Of a DNA stretch of 64,000 nucleotides, positions 16,434-25,362 are shown in pieces. The notes beneath the pieces were generated by a model. It was given only the letters and a program-made list of their open reading frames with translations, was not told where the DNA came from and searched no databases. The stretch spans positions 682,001 through 746,000 of the forward strand of contig CP183313.1 in NCBI GenBank assembly GCA_051414845.1, read 5' to 3'. The stretch comes from Simonsiella sp051414845 (GTDB taxonomy: Bacteria > Pseudomonadota > Gammaproteobacteria > Burkholderiales > Neisseriaceae). Numbering within the stretch: the first letter of the stretch is position 1; every line of letters starts with the position of its first letter. Made by a program: the position numbers and the translations under genes.

Positions 16434-17405
16434 ATGAAGATTTTATTAGTACGCCTATCCAGTATGGGCGATTTAATTCATACGCTACCTGCCATTACCG
16501 ATTTGGCGCGCCATCGCCCCGATGTGCAACTGGATTGGCTTTGTGAAGCGGGTTTTGCCGATATTGCACGTTTGCACCCATTTGTGAAAAATGTCCACCC
16601 TATGCGCTGGCGACAATGGCGAAAACAACTTTTTCAGGCTGCCACGCATGATGAAATGCGTTTATTAAACAAAACCTTAAAAGACGCACGCTATGAAAAA
16701 GTATTGGACAGTCAAGGCTTAATCAAAAGCGCGGTGTTTGCGCGTTTAGCAAATGCACCAATTATGGGTTTGGACAAAAACAGCGCGCGTGAACCGCTGG
16801 CGGCTTGGTTTTATCAACAGACTTTTCCTGTGAAAAAAGGCGAAGATGCGGTATGGCGTAATCGCCAGTTATTTGCCCAAGTTTTTGATTATGAAGTAAA
16901 AGGCGTGCCTGATTTTGGCGTGTCTATTCCTGTTTCAGGCAGCCTGAATGATTTGCCTGCGCGTTATGTGGTCGCTTTACACGCGACCAGCCGCGACAGC
17001 AAATTATGGCGCAACGATTATTGGCGCGAATTATTTGTATTGCTAAATCAAAAAGATGGCGTGCAAATTTTGCTACCTTGGGGCAATGAAACCGAAAAAT
17101 CGCGCGCAGAAGTTTTGGCGCAGGATTTGGATTTTGTCCAAGTTTGTCCGAAATTGAATTTGCTACAAGCAGCGTATTTGCTGCAACAAGCGCAAGCGGT
17201 GGTGGGCGTGGATACAGGTTTGCTGCACTTGGCAAATGCGGTCAATCGCCCTTTGGTGGGGATTTATACGGACAGCGACCCGATTAAAACAGGCGTGCAA
17301 GTTTCGGCTTGGGCGAGTAATGTTGGTGAAGTAGGGCAAATGCCGAGTATGCAAACGGTTTACAACCAGTTGTGTCAAAATATTGCCGCATTTCAGGCAG
17401 CCTAA
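16434..17405 (+). CDS. waaC: Lipopolysaccharide heptosyltransferase I (WaaC)
   Basis: A 323-residue GT9 glycosyltransferase that adds the first L-glycero-D-manno-heptose to Kdo2-lipid A at the cytoplasmic face of the inner membrane. The start MKILLVRLSSMGDLIHTLPAITDLARHRPD is diagnostic. The acceptor region YEKVLDSQGLIKSA and the ADP-heptose site (AVVGVDTGLLHLANAVNRPLVGIYTDSDP) are present. It is the last chromosomal gene before the prophage; the terminator downstream is part of the duplicated attachment sequence. Confidence 0.94.
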   Translation: MKILLVRLSSMGDLIHTLPAITDLARHRPDVQLDWLCEAGFADIARLHPFVKNVHPMRWRQWRKQLFQAATHDEMRLLNKTLKDARYEKVLDSQGLIKSAVFARLANAPIMGLDKNSAREPLAAWFYQQTFPVKKGEDAVWRNRQLFAQVFDYEVKGVPDFGVSIPVSGSLNDLPARYVVALHATSRDSKLWRNDYWRELFVLLNQKDGVQILLPWGNETEKSRAEVLAQDLDFVQVCPKLNLLQAAYLLQQAQAVVGVDTGLLHLANAVNRPLVGIYTDSDPIKTGVQVSAWASNVGEVGQMPSMQTVYNQLCQNIAAFQAA

Positions 17406-17425
17406 AAGTTTCAGTGCATAAAAGT

Positions 17426-17508
17426 AACCGCGTGAAATACTTGATTTCACGCGGTTTTTGTTTGGTAGGGCGGGTGAGTTTCGAACTCACGACCAAAGGA
17501 TTATGAGT
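17426..17508. repeat. attL: left copy of the 83-bp prophage attachment repeat
   Basis: This matches 49441-49523 at 80 of 83 positions by eye; the three differences sit in the terminator loop (TAC against CTA). It contains a 12-bp-stem terminator (AACCGCGTGAAA / TTTCACGCGGTT, 17426-17458) and the 3' half of tRNA-Met on the minus strand (17463-17508). The left copy is the original chromosomal 3' end, now cut off from the tRNA 5' half. Beyond 17508 the similarity stops abruptly. Confidence 0.93.
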
Positions 17509-17880
17509 TTATTTAAAAAATATTTAAAAACAGAAAAGTAAATAATATTTTAATCTACAAAAATAAAACAAGAACATAAAAAATAAATAAAAAAATTAAG
17601 CAGATATTTTGCCGTGTAGAACAAAATTAATACATGAATAATCATGCGTGATTATGCTAAAAATAGCATAAAATTGCGTAAAAATAGAGTGTATAAAATT
17701 TGCTGCAACGTTGCTAAAATCGCGGTTGTAGACAAATTTTATGCACGCATAATTTCTCAAAAAATTTTTTAATCCGCGGGCGCGGAGGGCTGCGCCCGCC
17801 ATACCCCACCCACAAAAAAAGCTGCCTGAAAATTCAGGCAGCCCAAATCACACACAGTGTTAAATAAATCACATCCTCAA
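17509..17880. other. Left end of prophage 1, no supported gene; possible cos region
   Basis: This is 370 AT-rich bases followed by a GC-rich patch. A hairpin with 8-bp perfect arms (GCGGGCGC at 17776-17783, GCGCCCGC at 17792-17799) stands out from its AT-rich surroundings. In P2 the cohesive end lies a few hundred bases beyond the 3' end of gene Q, the same relative place as this patch, so a cos function is possible. The frame at 17596-17802 on the minus strand looks spurious. Confidence 0.4.
17814..17842 (-). terminator. Terminator of the leftward P-Q operon (DUS palindrome)
   Basis: GCTGCCTGAA and TTCAGGCAGC form a 10-bp stem. Read on the minus strand it is followed by seven T residues. 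It lies 38 bp after the portal stop codon. Confidence 0.8.
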
Positions 17881-18906
17881 TCACCCAATCTCATAATCCG
17901 CAAACCGAAACAACTCTAGTCCCACCCGCTCATTCAAATCCAAGAACGATTGCTGCATAGGCTTCACTTCATTCGTAGCAAACACCCTTGCCACCGTTTC
18001 CGCGTCGCCCAGCCCACTCGTATTTTTTGGGACAACCCCCATCAGCGCAGGCGGCACACGATGAATTGTCATCATATCCTCAGCCGAAATCATCTTAATA
18101 TTCAAAAAATCATCTTTCGCCGCCACTTCCGCAATCGGAATTAACTTCAAACCATCAGGGCTACCATTAGGCGAACGAATCACCACATTCTTAAAATTCC
18201 CATCGCCCTTAGATTGAGACAACTGCAACTTAATATTTTCCCAGCCTGCCTCATCAATTTGTGAATCCGTTGAATACAAAATAAAGCCAGCATGCGAACC
18301 ATTCTTATAATAGCGCACCCGAAAACGCGTCGCCGCCGCATTCAAATCCACACTATCCAGCGCTGCCAAATAATAAGGCAAACCATAAATCTCCTGCTTC
18401 AAATTCGGCTGCATCGCATGGACCACATCATCGCCGCTCAACTCCTCCACATTCAAGCCCAATCCCCAAGCAGCACCATGGCGCAAATACACAAAATCCC
18501 GCAAATTACTCGCCCTGCGCATATACATCGCCAGCCGACTCTTCGCCGCTAAAGGAGAGCCAAAACGATTACGCTCAATCTCCAAATACCCATTGCCAAG
18601 TACCAAATAATTAAACGCAAACATCTCAAACTCAGCGCGCGACAACAAAGCCGTAGGCACAAACGTCACCTTCAAAATATTCAATTTCGCATAAATCGCA
18701 CTCGCATGGTGCACCCCCTTAGCCAACAGCCGCTCCAAATCCACCAACGACACAGGCATCTCAAAATACCGCCCATTATCTACCGTTCCCACAAAATCAA
18801 ACGCACTAAAATCCCCCATCACATCCGAAAAACTAAACACATCACAAGACAAAGCAGGAGCAGCGGGCGCAGACGACTTCCTATTCAAACCAAAAAAATC
18901 AAACAT
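17881..18906 (-). CDS. Q: Phage portal protein (P2 gpQ family)
   Basis: A 341-residue PBSX/P2-type portal, very close to the P2 gpQ length. The portal ring occupies one capsid vertex and is the channel for DNA packaging. Recognisable segments include RYFEMPVSLVDLERLL near residues 47-62, FAFNYLVLGNGYLEIERNRFG, and MTIHRVPPALMGVVPKNTSGLGDAETVARVF near the C terminus, all typical of the family. It is transcribed leftward with the large terminase gene, in opposite direction to the capsid genes, exactly as in P2. Confidence 0.93.
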   Translation of the reverse strand: MFDFFGLNRKSSAPAAPALSCDVFSFSDVMGDFSAFDFVGTVDNGRYFEMPVSLVDLERLLAKGVHHASAIYAKLNILKVTFVPTALLSRAEFEMFAFNYLVLGNGYLEIERNRFGSPLAAKSRLAMYMRRASNLRDFVYLRHGAAWGLGLNVEELSGDDVVHAMQPNLKQEIYGLPYYLAALDSVDLNAAATRFRVRYYKNGSHAGFILYSTDSQIDEAGWENIKLQLSQSKGDGNFKNVVIRSPNGSPDGLKLIPIAEVAAKDDFLNIKMISAEDMMTIHRVPPALMGVVPKNTSGLGDAETVARVFATNEVKPMQQSFLDLNERVGLELFRFADYEIG

Positions 18907-18954
18907 AACAAACCTTTCAAAAATTCAGGCAGCCTGAAAACAAAAAACAAAAAA

Positions 18955-20754
18955 CTAAAACACAGAAACAAAACCAGCCGATGATAGCCCACCGCCCAGC
19001 GGCTCCTGATAAAAACACTGCAACGCCGCCCACGCCACATCCGAATGGCTCAACTCCCTCGTCCGACCCGAAACATAAGTCAAACCCCTGCCACTCGCCG
19101 TCGCCGCCGTCTTAATACTCAAAAAAGCCGACGTAATATCCTTATGGTCCGTCTCCCATTCCACCCGCTTCTTACGCAACAAATCATGCATCTTATTCAC
19201 CATCAAAGCCTTTTCAGGCTGCGTATACAACACCCCAATCACACCTGGGAAAAACTTCGCCACCAACTGCTCCACCGCCACACCCAGCCCCGTCTTATCC
19301 ACCACAACCTTCTTCACATTAAAACGCAAAGTCGCCGCCCGAATAAAATCCGCCTGCGCCTCAAAATCATTGCCATGCAACACATGTCGCTCCACAATCC
19401 GAAACGCATCCCCATCAAAACGCGGCGGCAACACCACCACCAAAGCCGCCGCATCGCCCGAATCCGCAGGGTCATAACTCAACCACACAGGCAACTCACC
19501 CAAAGGGCGCGGCGAAAACGGCTTATAAAAATCCGCCCAATCCACATAACTATCTTTCAGGCAGCCCTGCAAATCCCCCCAAGAAAACACTCCCTCGCCA
19601 TCGTCCACAAATTCACACATAAACAACTGGCGAAACTGCGCAGGCGCGTTCTCCAACAACAACTGCTCACGGTCAAACAAATTACAGCCACCTTTTTCCG
19701 CGTCATCCAACGTCACCACCTGCCGCCATTTGCCGTCAGGGTCATGCCGCCCTGCTGCCAAAGCTGACGGTGAAACATCCAATTTGATGTGTTCGCTTTC
19801 GGGTCGTCCCGCATTAAACTCCGCACCCGTCCAAAAATCGTAAGCGGGATGCGATGTGGTCGATGGTGTTGAAAAATAGGTAATGTGATAACGCTTTTGA
19901 GCAGCCATTGGATTGGCTAAATTTCTCAGTTTTTTGAAATCAGGAATCCAAAAATATTCATCCACATATAAATCACCATTACGCCCCTGTGCGGTGCGCG
20001 AATTGGTGCCCAGAAAATGTAATTCTGCGCCATTCCAAAGTTTAATTAAATCGGCACCTTTTAAATCAACATCCACCTGTTCCGAGAATAAGCGCATATA
20101 GTTTCTGAAAATAAAGGCCTGTGCCTGCGAAGCGGAAAGAAAAACCTTATTTTTGCCTGTCGTTACCGCATCGGTGAGCGATTCGCGAGAAAAATAAAAA
20201 GTGGCACCGATTTGACGGCTTTTTAAAATGTCCCGGTTGCGTGTATGACGCATTGAAAACCAATGCCTTTGATAATCAAACAACTGCTCATCAAATAGTT
20301 GCAATAATTTTTCAGCCTGCGCAGGAGAAAATTCATTTACCGCCGCCTTACGATTGGAACGCACCCGCTCGCGCCGCTCGCCACGTTCGCGCGGCGGCCG
20401 GTCGATAGTCGGAATCGGCATATCGTCAAAATCAGGCACCCGATTTTCAGGCTGCCTGTCATTTTTGCGCGGATAGCCCAAAACCAAAGCCGACAGATTT
20501 TTCATTTCCTTGTAATCCGCGTCCGACTTCTTGGGCTGATTAATCAGCGCATGCAAACGCGTTTCCGCACTCGCCGCCACCCGCTGCATCGGCGTGCCAC
20601 CGTCCCAATTATCACGCGTTTTCCAAGAATAAACCGTCGCAGGTTTCAGCCCCAGCGCACGCGCAATATCCGTAATCCGATGACCCTGCCAAAAAAGCTG
20701 CCGCGCCGCAATACGCGGCTCAACATTCGATTGCGGATTCAAATCAAAACTCAT
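18955..20754 (-). CDS. P: Terminase large (ATPase) subunit, P2 gpP family
   Basis: A 599-residue large terminase from the ATG at 20754 (P2 gpP has 590). An upstream in-frame ATG at 20790 would add 12 hydrophobic residues unlike the family. The N-terminal helix-turn-helix is RITDIARALGLKPATVYSWK. The ATPase centre has SRQIGATF in place of a classical Walker A (about residue 180) and Walker B LYVDEYFW (about 265). A nuclease acidic motif SYDPADSGDAAAL follows near 428. It powers DNA packaging together with gpM. The late-promoter motif lies 69 bp upstream. Confidence 0.94.
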   Translation of the reverse strand: MSFDLNPQSNVEPRIAARQLFWQGHRITDIARALGLKPATVYSWKTRDNWDGGTPMQRVAASAETRLHALINQPKKSDADYKEMKNLSALVLGYPRKNDRQPENRVPDFDDMPIPTIDRPPRERGERRERVRSNRKAAVNEFSPAQAEKLLQLFDEQLFDYQRHWFSMRHTRNRDILKSRQIGATFYFSRESLTDAVTTGKNKVFLSASQAQAFIFRNYMRLFSEQVDVDLKGADLIKLWNGAELHFLGTNSRTAQGRNGDLYVDEYFWIPDFKKLRNLANPMAAQKRYHITYFSTPSTTSHPAYDFWTGAEFNAGRPESEHIKLDVSPSALAAGRHDPDGKWRQVVTLDDAEKGGCNLFDREQLLLENAPAQFRQLFMCEFVDDGEGVFSWGDLQGCLKDSYVDWADFYKPFSPRPLGELPVWLSYDPADSGDAAALVVVLPPRFDGDAFRIVERHVLHGNDFEAQADFIRAATLRFNVKKVVVDKTGLGVAVEQLVAKFFPGVIGVLYTQPEKALMVNKMHDLLRKKRVEWETDHKDITSAFLSIKTAATASGRGLTYVSGRTRELSHSDVAWAALQCFYQEPLGGGLSSAGFVSVF

Positions 20755-20822
20755 CGTCCAACATCCCAAAATCAAAACCCAAACAATCAAGCATTTTCAG
20801 GCAGCCTGAAAGCAGAGGCGCA

Positions 20823-20846
20823 CTTAAAACCGCCCCTTAAAACCAA
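20823..20846 (+). promoter_or_regulatory. Late-promoter motif, copy 1 (between P and O)
   Basis: A 24-bp sequence, CTTAAAACCGCCCCTTAAAA followed by CCAA, in which TTAAAACC is directly repeated 13 bp apart. It is nearly identical to the copies at 28125 and 33535. It lies between the divergent P and O genes, 69 bp before the P start and 102 bp before the O start. It matches the position of the divergent late promoters of P2. Binding by the Ogr-like protein is inferred. Confidence 0.7.
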
Positions 20847-20948
20847 AGCCAATAGACCCCGCCCACCAAACTTGCAAAACTTGCGCACATTCAACGCAGC
20901 GAAAGTCACCTCCTCAAATTCCGAGCAACCCAAACCCAAGGCAAGCAC

Positions 20949-21824
20949 ATGGACAACGAAGACAAACCCATCAGCAAAGACACCCCCCAGCCCAAACACA
21001 CCTACCAAACAGGCTGGCGCATCATTGGCGTATCAGGCGACACCGTAGACGGACGCGAAATTGCCGCCGATACACTGATTCAAATGGCAAAAGACTACAA
21101 CCCCGCCATTTACGGCGCACGCATCAACATCGAACACAACAGCTACTGGTGGAACGAAACAGGCGGCTTAGGCGACGTTCTCGCACTCAAAACCGAAGCA
21201 TGGGAGCAAGACCCCAGCAAAACCGCCTTACTCGCCCAATTCTCCGTCTTTCCCGAAATGCAAGAGCTATGGGACGAAGGGCGCAAAATCTATACCAGCA
21301 TGGAAATCCTGCCCAACTTCGCCAACACCAAACGCCCCTATCTCGTCGGATTAGCAATCACCGACAGCCCCGCCAGCTTAGGCACGACCGCCAACTTCTC
21401 CGTCGCCCAGCACCATGCCCGCGCCAAAGAACAAACCGTCAGCCACTACCGCGAAATGCAAACCAACCAACCACAAGGAAAGCAAATGAACGCCCAAACC
21501 GAAATCCCCGCTGAAAGCCCAGCAACAACAAGCGAAGCCAAGCCCGCCATCACATTCGCCACCCTACGCCAACAATACTACGTCCAGCCCGCGCCAGCCA
21601 TGACCGAGCCCGAGCCAAACCCAGTTCAAGCCCTAGCCCAAGCGCAAGCCGAATCCGCCGAACTCTTCGCCACTATGCTGCAAGACCATGAACACACCAA
21701 AGCCGAACTTGCCAGCGTCAAAGCCGAATTGTCCGCTTTAAAAGAAAAACTGGAAAAAGAAGCCTACACAGGCAAACGCGAGCCCCACACAGGCAACACC
21801 GCCCCCATCGACCAAGTTTGGTAA
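20949..21824 (+). CDS. O: Capsid scaffolding protein/protease (P2 gpO family)
   Basis: A 291-residue GPO-family protein. It serves as internal scaffold and as the autoprotease that trims the capsid, portal and itself. The protease half (residues 20-150) shows GDTVDGREI with Asp34, NIEHNSYW with His63 and IYTSMEI with Ser117, whose spacing is close to the Asp-His-Ser triad of P2 gpO. A Pro/Glu-rich linker follows, then a C-terminal coiled coil (about 245-280, HEHTKAELASVKAELSALKEKLEKE) that is the scaffolding part. First gene of the rightward head operon. Confidence 0.93.
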   Translation: MDNEDKPISKDTPQPKHTYQTGWRIIGVSGDTVDGREIAADTLIQMAKDYNPAIYGARINIEHNSYWWNETGGLGDVLALKTEAWEQDPSKTALLAQFSVFPEMQELWDEGRKIYTSMEILPNFANTKRPYLVGLAITDSPASLGTTANFSVAQHHARAKEQTVSHYREMQTNQPQGKQMNAQTEIPAESPATTSEAKPAITFATLRQQYYVQPAPAMTEPEPNPVQALAQAQAESAELFATMLQDHEHTKAELASVKAELSALKEKLEKEAYTGKREPHTGNTAPIDQVW

Positions 21825-21876
21825 ACCTTTCAGGCAGCCTAAAAAATCCCATCCCCATTCATTCAAGGAAAACCCC

Positions 21877-22917
21877 ATGAACAAAAACCAACTCAGCATC
21901 GCCATCGCCAGCATGTTTGCCACCATCGCGCAAGCCAACCACATCAGCCCCGAGCAAGTACGCGAAGGCTATTCGGTTACGCCTGCCGCCGTACAAACCA
22001 TGTACGACCAAATCGCCCAAAACACCGAACTCTTACAAAAAATCAACATCGTCGGCAAAACCGAACAAAAAGGCGAAATCATCGGCTTATCCAGCGGCTT
22101 AGTCGCCAGCAACACCGACACCACCCAAAAAGGCGTAGAGCGCGAACCCCAATCCATTCACAACCTAGAAGGGCGCGAATACCTATTGCAAAAAACCAAT
22201 TTTGACGTCGCCTTGCGCTATGAAGAAATTGACCAATGGGCGCATTTGACCGACTTCCCTGTACACGTCAATCAAAAAATCGCCGAATCCATCGCCTTAT
22301 CACTGATTACCGTCGGCATGAACGGCAAAGCACGCGCCAAAAATTCCGACATCAACACCCACCCATTGCTCGAAGACGTTGCCAAAGGCTGGTTGCAAAA
22401 AATGCGTGAAGAAAACAGCAACCGCGTATTAGGCTGGCAAGCAGGCGCAGTCGGCACCACCAAACAAGAAATCGAGTGGGGCAAAGGCGCAGCCGACTAC
22501 AAAAACCTAGACGCCGTTGTCAAAGACGCCATCGACAGCCTCATGGACGAACGCTTTGCCGACCGCAGCGACTTTGTTGTTTTAACCAGCCGCCGCACCG
22601 TATCCGACAAATACCTGCGAATCATCAACGCCTCAGGCGACACCGCCACCGAAATTGAAGCCAGCGGACGCCTCAACCAAGCGCGCACCCTAGGTGGCTA
22701 TCCCGTGATGTACGTCCCCAACATGCCCGCCAATGCCCTGTTCATCACGCCCTTAAAAAACCTATCCCTGTATTACCAAAAATCGGGCGAACGCCGCTAC
22801 ATCGTGGACAACCCGAAAAAAGACCAATTAGAAAGCTACCAATCCAAAAACATTGATTTCATTGTAGAAGAATACGGCGCAGCCGTATTGATTGAAAACC
22901 TAAAAGAAGTTGCCTAA
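21877..22917 (+). CDS. N: Major capsid protein (P2 gpN family)
   Basis: A 346-residue HK97-fold capsid protein, P2 type. Segments such as QNTELLQKINIVGKTEQKGEIIGL, ERDPQS-like EREPQSIHNLEGREYLLQKTNFD, and the C-terminal SKNIDFIVEEYGAAVLIENL are those of the family. It follows the scaffold gene O and carries a strong ribosome site (AAGGAAAACCCC). As in P2, its N terminus is probably trimmed by gpO during maturation, though the cut site cannot be read directly. Confidence 0.94.
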   Translation: MNKNQLSIAIASMFATIAQANHISPEQVREGYSVTPAAVQTMYDQIAQNTELLQKINIVGKTEQKGEIIGLSSGLVASNTDTTQKGVEREPQSIHNLEGREYLLQKTNFDVALRYEEIDQWAHLTDFPVHVNQKIAESIALSLITVGMNGKARAKNSDINTHPLLEDVAKGWLQKMREENSNRVLGWQAGAVGTTKQEIEWGKGAADYKNLDAVVKDAIDSLMDERFADRSDFVVLTSRRTVSDKYLRIINASGDTATEIEASGRLNQARTLGGYPVMYVPNMPANALFITPLKNLSLYYQKSGERRYIVDNPKKDQLESYQSKNIDFIVEEYGAAVLIENLKEVA

Positions 22918-22937
22918 TTGAAATCACCGAATATATT

Positions 22938-22973
22938 CCCTCCCCCACCCGTGGGGAGGGTTAGGGTGGGGGC
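22938..22973. repeat. GC-rich intergenic repeat, copy 1 (CCCTCCCCCACCCGTGGGGA type)
   Basis: CCCTCCCCCACCC-GTGGGGAGGG forms a hairpin and is followed by TTAGGGTGGGGGC, which can pair with the left arm in a second way. Related copies are at 23724-23760 and 56362-56399. Confidence 0.7.
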
Positions 22974-23052
22974 TATTTCCTCACTATATTCGCCAAATCA
23001 TCATGCAAAAAAATTTCAGGCAGCCTGAACTTTCCACTAAAAAGGAAACCCC

Positions 23053-23706
23053 ATGACTCCCGCTCAAAAACACCGTCTCGCCTGTGAAGCCATTGCCGCG
23101 GGCAGCAGCCAAACAGACATTGCCCAACTCAGCGCCTACCAAGCCCTGCAAAAACAATACCAACAAGACAAAGCCTTTATCAAAAATCTCGCCAGCATCC
23201 AAGACAAAATCGCCTACAAAGCCCAAATTTTGCCGCGTTATCAAGACTGGATAAACAGCGTCATCGCCAGCAGCGACATCCACCCCAACGACAACATCAC
23301 GCCCATGCTACTCATTTGGCAAATCGACAGCGGCGCACTCAACGCCGCCATGCCCTTTGCCCAATTCGCGCTGGATAAAAACCTAGACAGCAGCGACGAC
23401 TATCAGCGCAATATGGCAACCATCATCATCGAAGAATACGCTGAGCAAATCGCCCAAGGCACAGCGATAGAACCCGACAATTTGCACACACTCATTGACT
23501 GGGCGACCGCCAAACAAGACAACCGCCACCGATACAACATCCCCGACCCCGTGCGCGCCAAACTACTCAAAGTCGCCGCCGAACAAATCGAAGACAACGA
23601 GCCGCAACACGCCATCACCCTATACGAACAAGCCTTGGCATACCACGAAAAGGCAGGTTGTAAAAAGCAACTCGAAGCCTTGAAAAAGCACATTCAGGCA
23701 GCCTGA
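23053..23706 (+). CDS. M: Terminase small (endonuclease) subunit, P2 gpM family
   Basis: A 217-residue protein in the place and size range of P2 gpM, which cuts at cos and forms the packaging motor with gpP. Features are RLACEAIAAG near the start, YQDWINSVIASS, MLLIWQIDSGALNAAMPFAQFAL and a C-terminal tetratricopeptide-like helical pair (NEPQHAITLYEQALAYHEKAGCKKQLEALKKHI). AAAGGAAA precedes the ATG. Unusually, it is flanked on both sides by copies of the same GC-rich intergenic repeat. Confidence 0.9.
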   Translation: MTPAQKHRLACEAIAAGSSQTDIAQLSAYQALQKQYQQDKAFIKNLASIQDKIAYKAQILPRYQDWINSVIASSDIHPNDNITPMLLIWQIDSGALNAAMPFAQFALDKNLDSSDDYQRNMATIIIEEYAEQIAQGTAIEPDNLHTLIDWATAKQDNRHRYNIPDPVRAKLLKVAAEQIEDNEPQHAITLYEQALAYHEKAGCKKQLEALKKHIQAA

Positions 23707-23723
23707 AAAGCACACAATCTATT

Positions 23724-23760
23724 CCCTCCCCCGCTCGCGTGGGAGGGCTAGGGTGGAGGC
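23724..23760. repeat. GC-rich intergenic repeat, copy 2
   Basis: CCCTCCCCCGCTCGCGTGGG with AGGGCTAGGGTGGAGGC following. It has the same layout as the copy at 22938 and lies just after the M stop codon. Confidence 0.7.
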
Positions 23761-23916
23761 AGTCAAAGTCCTCAGCACGTTGCCAAAATTAAAGCGTTTC
23801 ATTACTCACAAGCTCCCCCCGCCGTATCGCCACTGTGAAACCGTCTTCGCCAAGCCCCAAAGCAGACGCCAAGCCTGTTTTTACCGTGCGCGATACCCAA
23901 CCATAAAGCCCACGCC

Positions 23917-24402
23917 ATGACTACCGAAATCAGCTTTGCCACCGCGCCCCAATCCGCGCAAACCATCGGGCAAGAACGCATAGTCTCCGACCCATTCTTT
24001 CCCGCAATTGACATAAACCACCTACGCGCCGCCACACGCATAGATGCCACCATCACCAGCGACCGCCTATTTCAGGCAGCCACCGAAGCCGTCATCCACG
24101 TCAATCGCCAGCTAGAAACGCTCAAACAAAGCTGCCAGCAAACAGGCAAACACACCCTAGCCGAACACGGCAGCGCGCAACAAATCAACGGTGTCAGCAT
24201 TTGGCAACACCGCTACATCCAAGCCGTATACAACTACACCCAAGCCACGCTCAACGAACAATACGCCGACTACGACGCCACAGGCAAAACCGCCAGCAGA
24301 GCCGACAGCAAACAAGACAACGCCCACAGCTACCGCCGCGATGCCCACGCCGCCATCGCCGATATACTGGGTAAACAGCGCACCGACGCGCAACTGATTT
24401 AA
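23917..24402 (+). CDS. L: Head completion protein (P2 gpL family)
   Basis: A 161-residue protein in the order O-N-M-L. Characteristic parts are DPFFPAIDINHLRAATRIDATITSDRLFQAATEAVIHVNRQL and the tyrosine-rich RYIQAVYNYTQATLNEQYADYDATGKT, followed by SYRRDAHAAIADILG. P2 gpL closes the head after packaging and makes the docking site for the tail. About 200 bases without a gene lie before it, which is unusually loose for this operon. The assignment is by family pattern and position. Confidence 0.9.
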   Translation: MTTEISFATAPQSAQTIGQERIVSDPFFPAIDINHLRAATRIDATITSDRLFQAATEAVIHVNRQLETLKQSCQQTGKHTLAEHGSAQQINGVSIWQHRYIQAVYNYTQATLNEQYADYDATGKTASRADSKQDNAHSYRRDAHAAIADILGKQRTDAQLI

Positions 24403-24428
24403 GGCAGCCTAAAACAAGAAAGCCGCCC

Positions 24429-24644
24429 ATGCAAACCAACCAAATCATCAGTAAAGACGGCGACACCCTAAGCCGCATCGCCTATCAATACTACGGCAAC
24501 AGCGTCGCCCAAGTAGAACGCATACTCGAAGCCAATCCCCAGCTATGCCGTTATCCCGCCCTATTGCCCGCAGGCATCGCCATCACCTTGCCCGCCCAAA
24601 CCGCCCAACAAGCCACCATTTCAACCCTAAACCTCTGGGATTAA
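24429..24644 (+). CDS. X: Tail protein X (LysM-like)
   Basis: A 71-residue protein with a single LysM-like module (DGDTLSRIAYQYYGNSVAQVERILEANPQLCRYP, then LPAGIAITLP). P2 gpX is a small essential tail protein, thought to act at the baseplate or during tail attachment. The ATG has only a weak ribosome site, and the gene ends two bases before the following holin-like gene. Confidence 0.9.
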   Translation: MQTNQIISKDGDTLSRIAYQYYGNSVAQVERILEANPQLCRYPALLPAGIAITLPAQTAQQATISTLNLWD

Positions 24645-24646
24645 AG

Positions 24647-25012
24647 ATGAGCAGCAACGACAAAACCACCACCGCCATCAACACCGCCGTCATCATCATT
24701 GGCAGCTACCATTTACCTGCCAGCGTTGCCGTTGGCGCGCTCGTCGGTGCCAGCCTATTCATACTCTCACGCCGCGGCTATGGCAACCTATCCAAAGCAT
24801 GGTTATTCGCCATATCCTATTTAAGCGGCTTATTCGGCGGCAGCGACGTCGCCACGCTCATCAATTGGAGTTTCCCCGACAAAATCCCGCTCCACATCAA
24901 CGACTTCACAGGTGCAGCCATCGCCAGCGCATTCGTGGTTGCCGTTATTCAACTAGGTTATCGCTACTTAGACAACCAAAACATCAGCCCCAGCAACAAG
25001 GAGCCAACATGA
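24647..25012 (+). CDS. Putative holin, three membrane segments
   Basis: A 121-residue protein with three predicted membrane helices (about 12-45, 52-68 and 85-110), short charged ends and a position directly after gpX, where P2 has its holin Y. Holins permeabilise the inner membrane at a set time so that endolysin reaches the wall. It resembles the phage_holin_8-like group by pattern. The start at 24647 (MSSNDKTTT) is chosen because it lies just after the X stop and removes a non-hydrophobic extension. Its stop overlaps the next start (ATGA). Confidence 0.75.
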   Translation: MSSNDKTTTAINTAVIIIGSYHLPASVAVGALVGASLFILSRRGYGNLSKAWLFAISYLSGLFGGSDVATLINWSFPDKIPLHINDFTGAAIASAFVVAVIQLGYRYLDNQNISPSNKEPT

Positions 25013-25362
25013 CTGCCCTACAATACGCCGCCATACAAGCCCTAGCAGGAGCCGCCGCATTATCCATTCTCTTTTTTGACAAACGCGGCAAACGCCACAA
25101 ACCCCTAGTCGCCACAATCGCCTACATCATGTTCATCCAAATGGGCGCACTCGTCATCGCCGCCGCCTTCAAAATGGACACACTCATCATGTGGCTACTC
25201 ATCCTCTCGCTCGCCGTGCACACAGGCAATATTCTCATCGCCCGCGGCAACGTCGGCAAAATCCAGCGTTCAGGTAGCCTGAAAATCCACTACCGCCTAC
25301 CAAGAGCAAGCAAACCCCATATCCATTTAAAAACACAAGGTAAAACCCATGAACACATTTAA
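25009..25362 (+). CDS. Second holin-like membrane protein
   Basis: A 117-residue protein with three hydrophobic segments (about 5-20, 34-55 and 58-75) and a basic C-terminal tail (IHYRLPRASKPHIHLKTQGKTHEHI). It begins inside the stop of the preceding holin-like gene and overlaps the endolysin start by 14 bases. Two adjacent holin-type genes are common in P2-like phages of Pasteurellaceae and Neisseriaceae; one may act as an antiholin. A near-DUS encodes SGSLK at residues 87-91. Confidence 0.7.
   Translation: MTALQYAAIQALAGAAALSILFFDKRGKRHKPLVATIAYIMFIQMGALVIAAAFKMDTLIMWLLILSLAVHTGNILIARGNVGKIQRSGSLKIHYRLPRASKPHIHLKTQGKTHEHI

Noticed and set aside
17596..17802. 68-codon minus-strand frame at the left end of prophage 1
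   Set aside because: It begins inside the GC-rich hairpin, has no ribosome site and an unlikely composition, and lies in the spacer that may hold cos.
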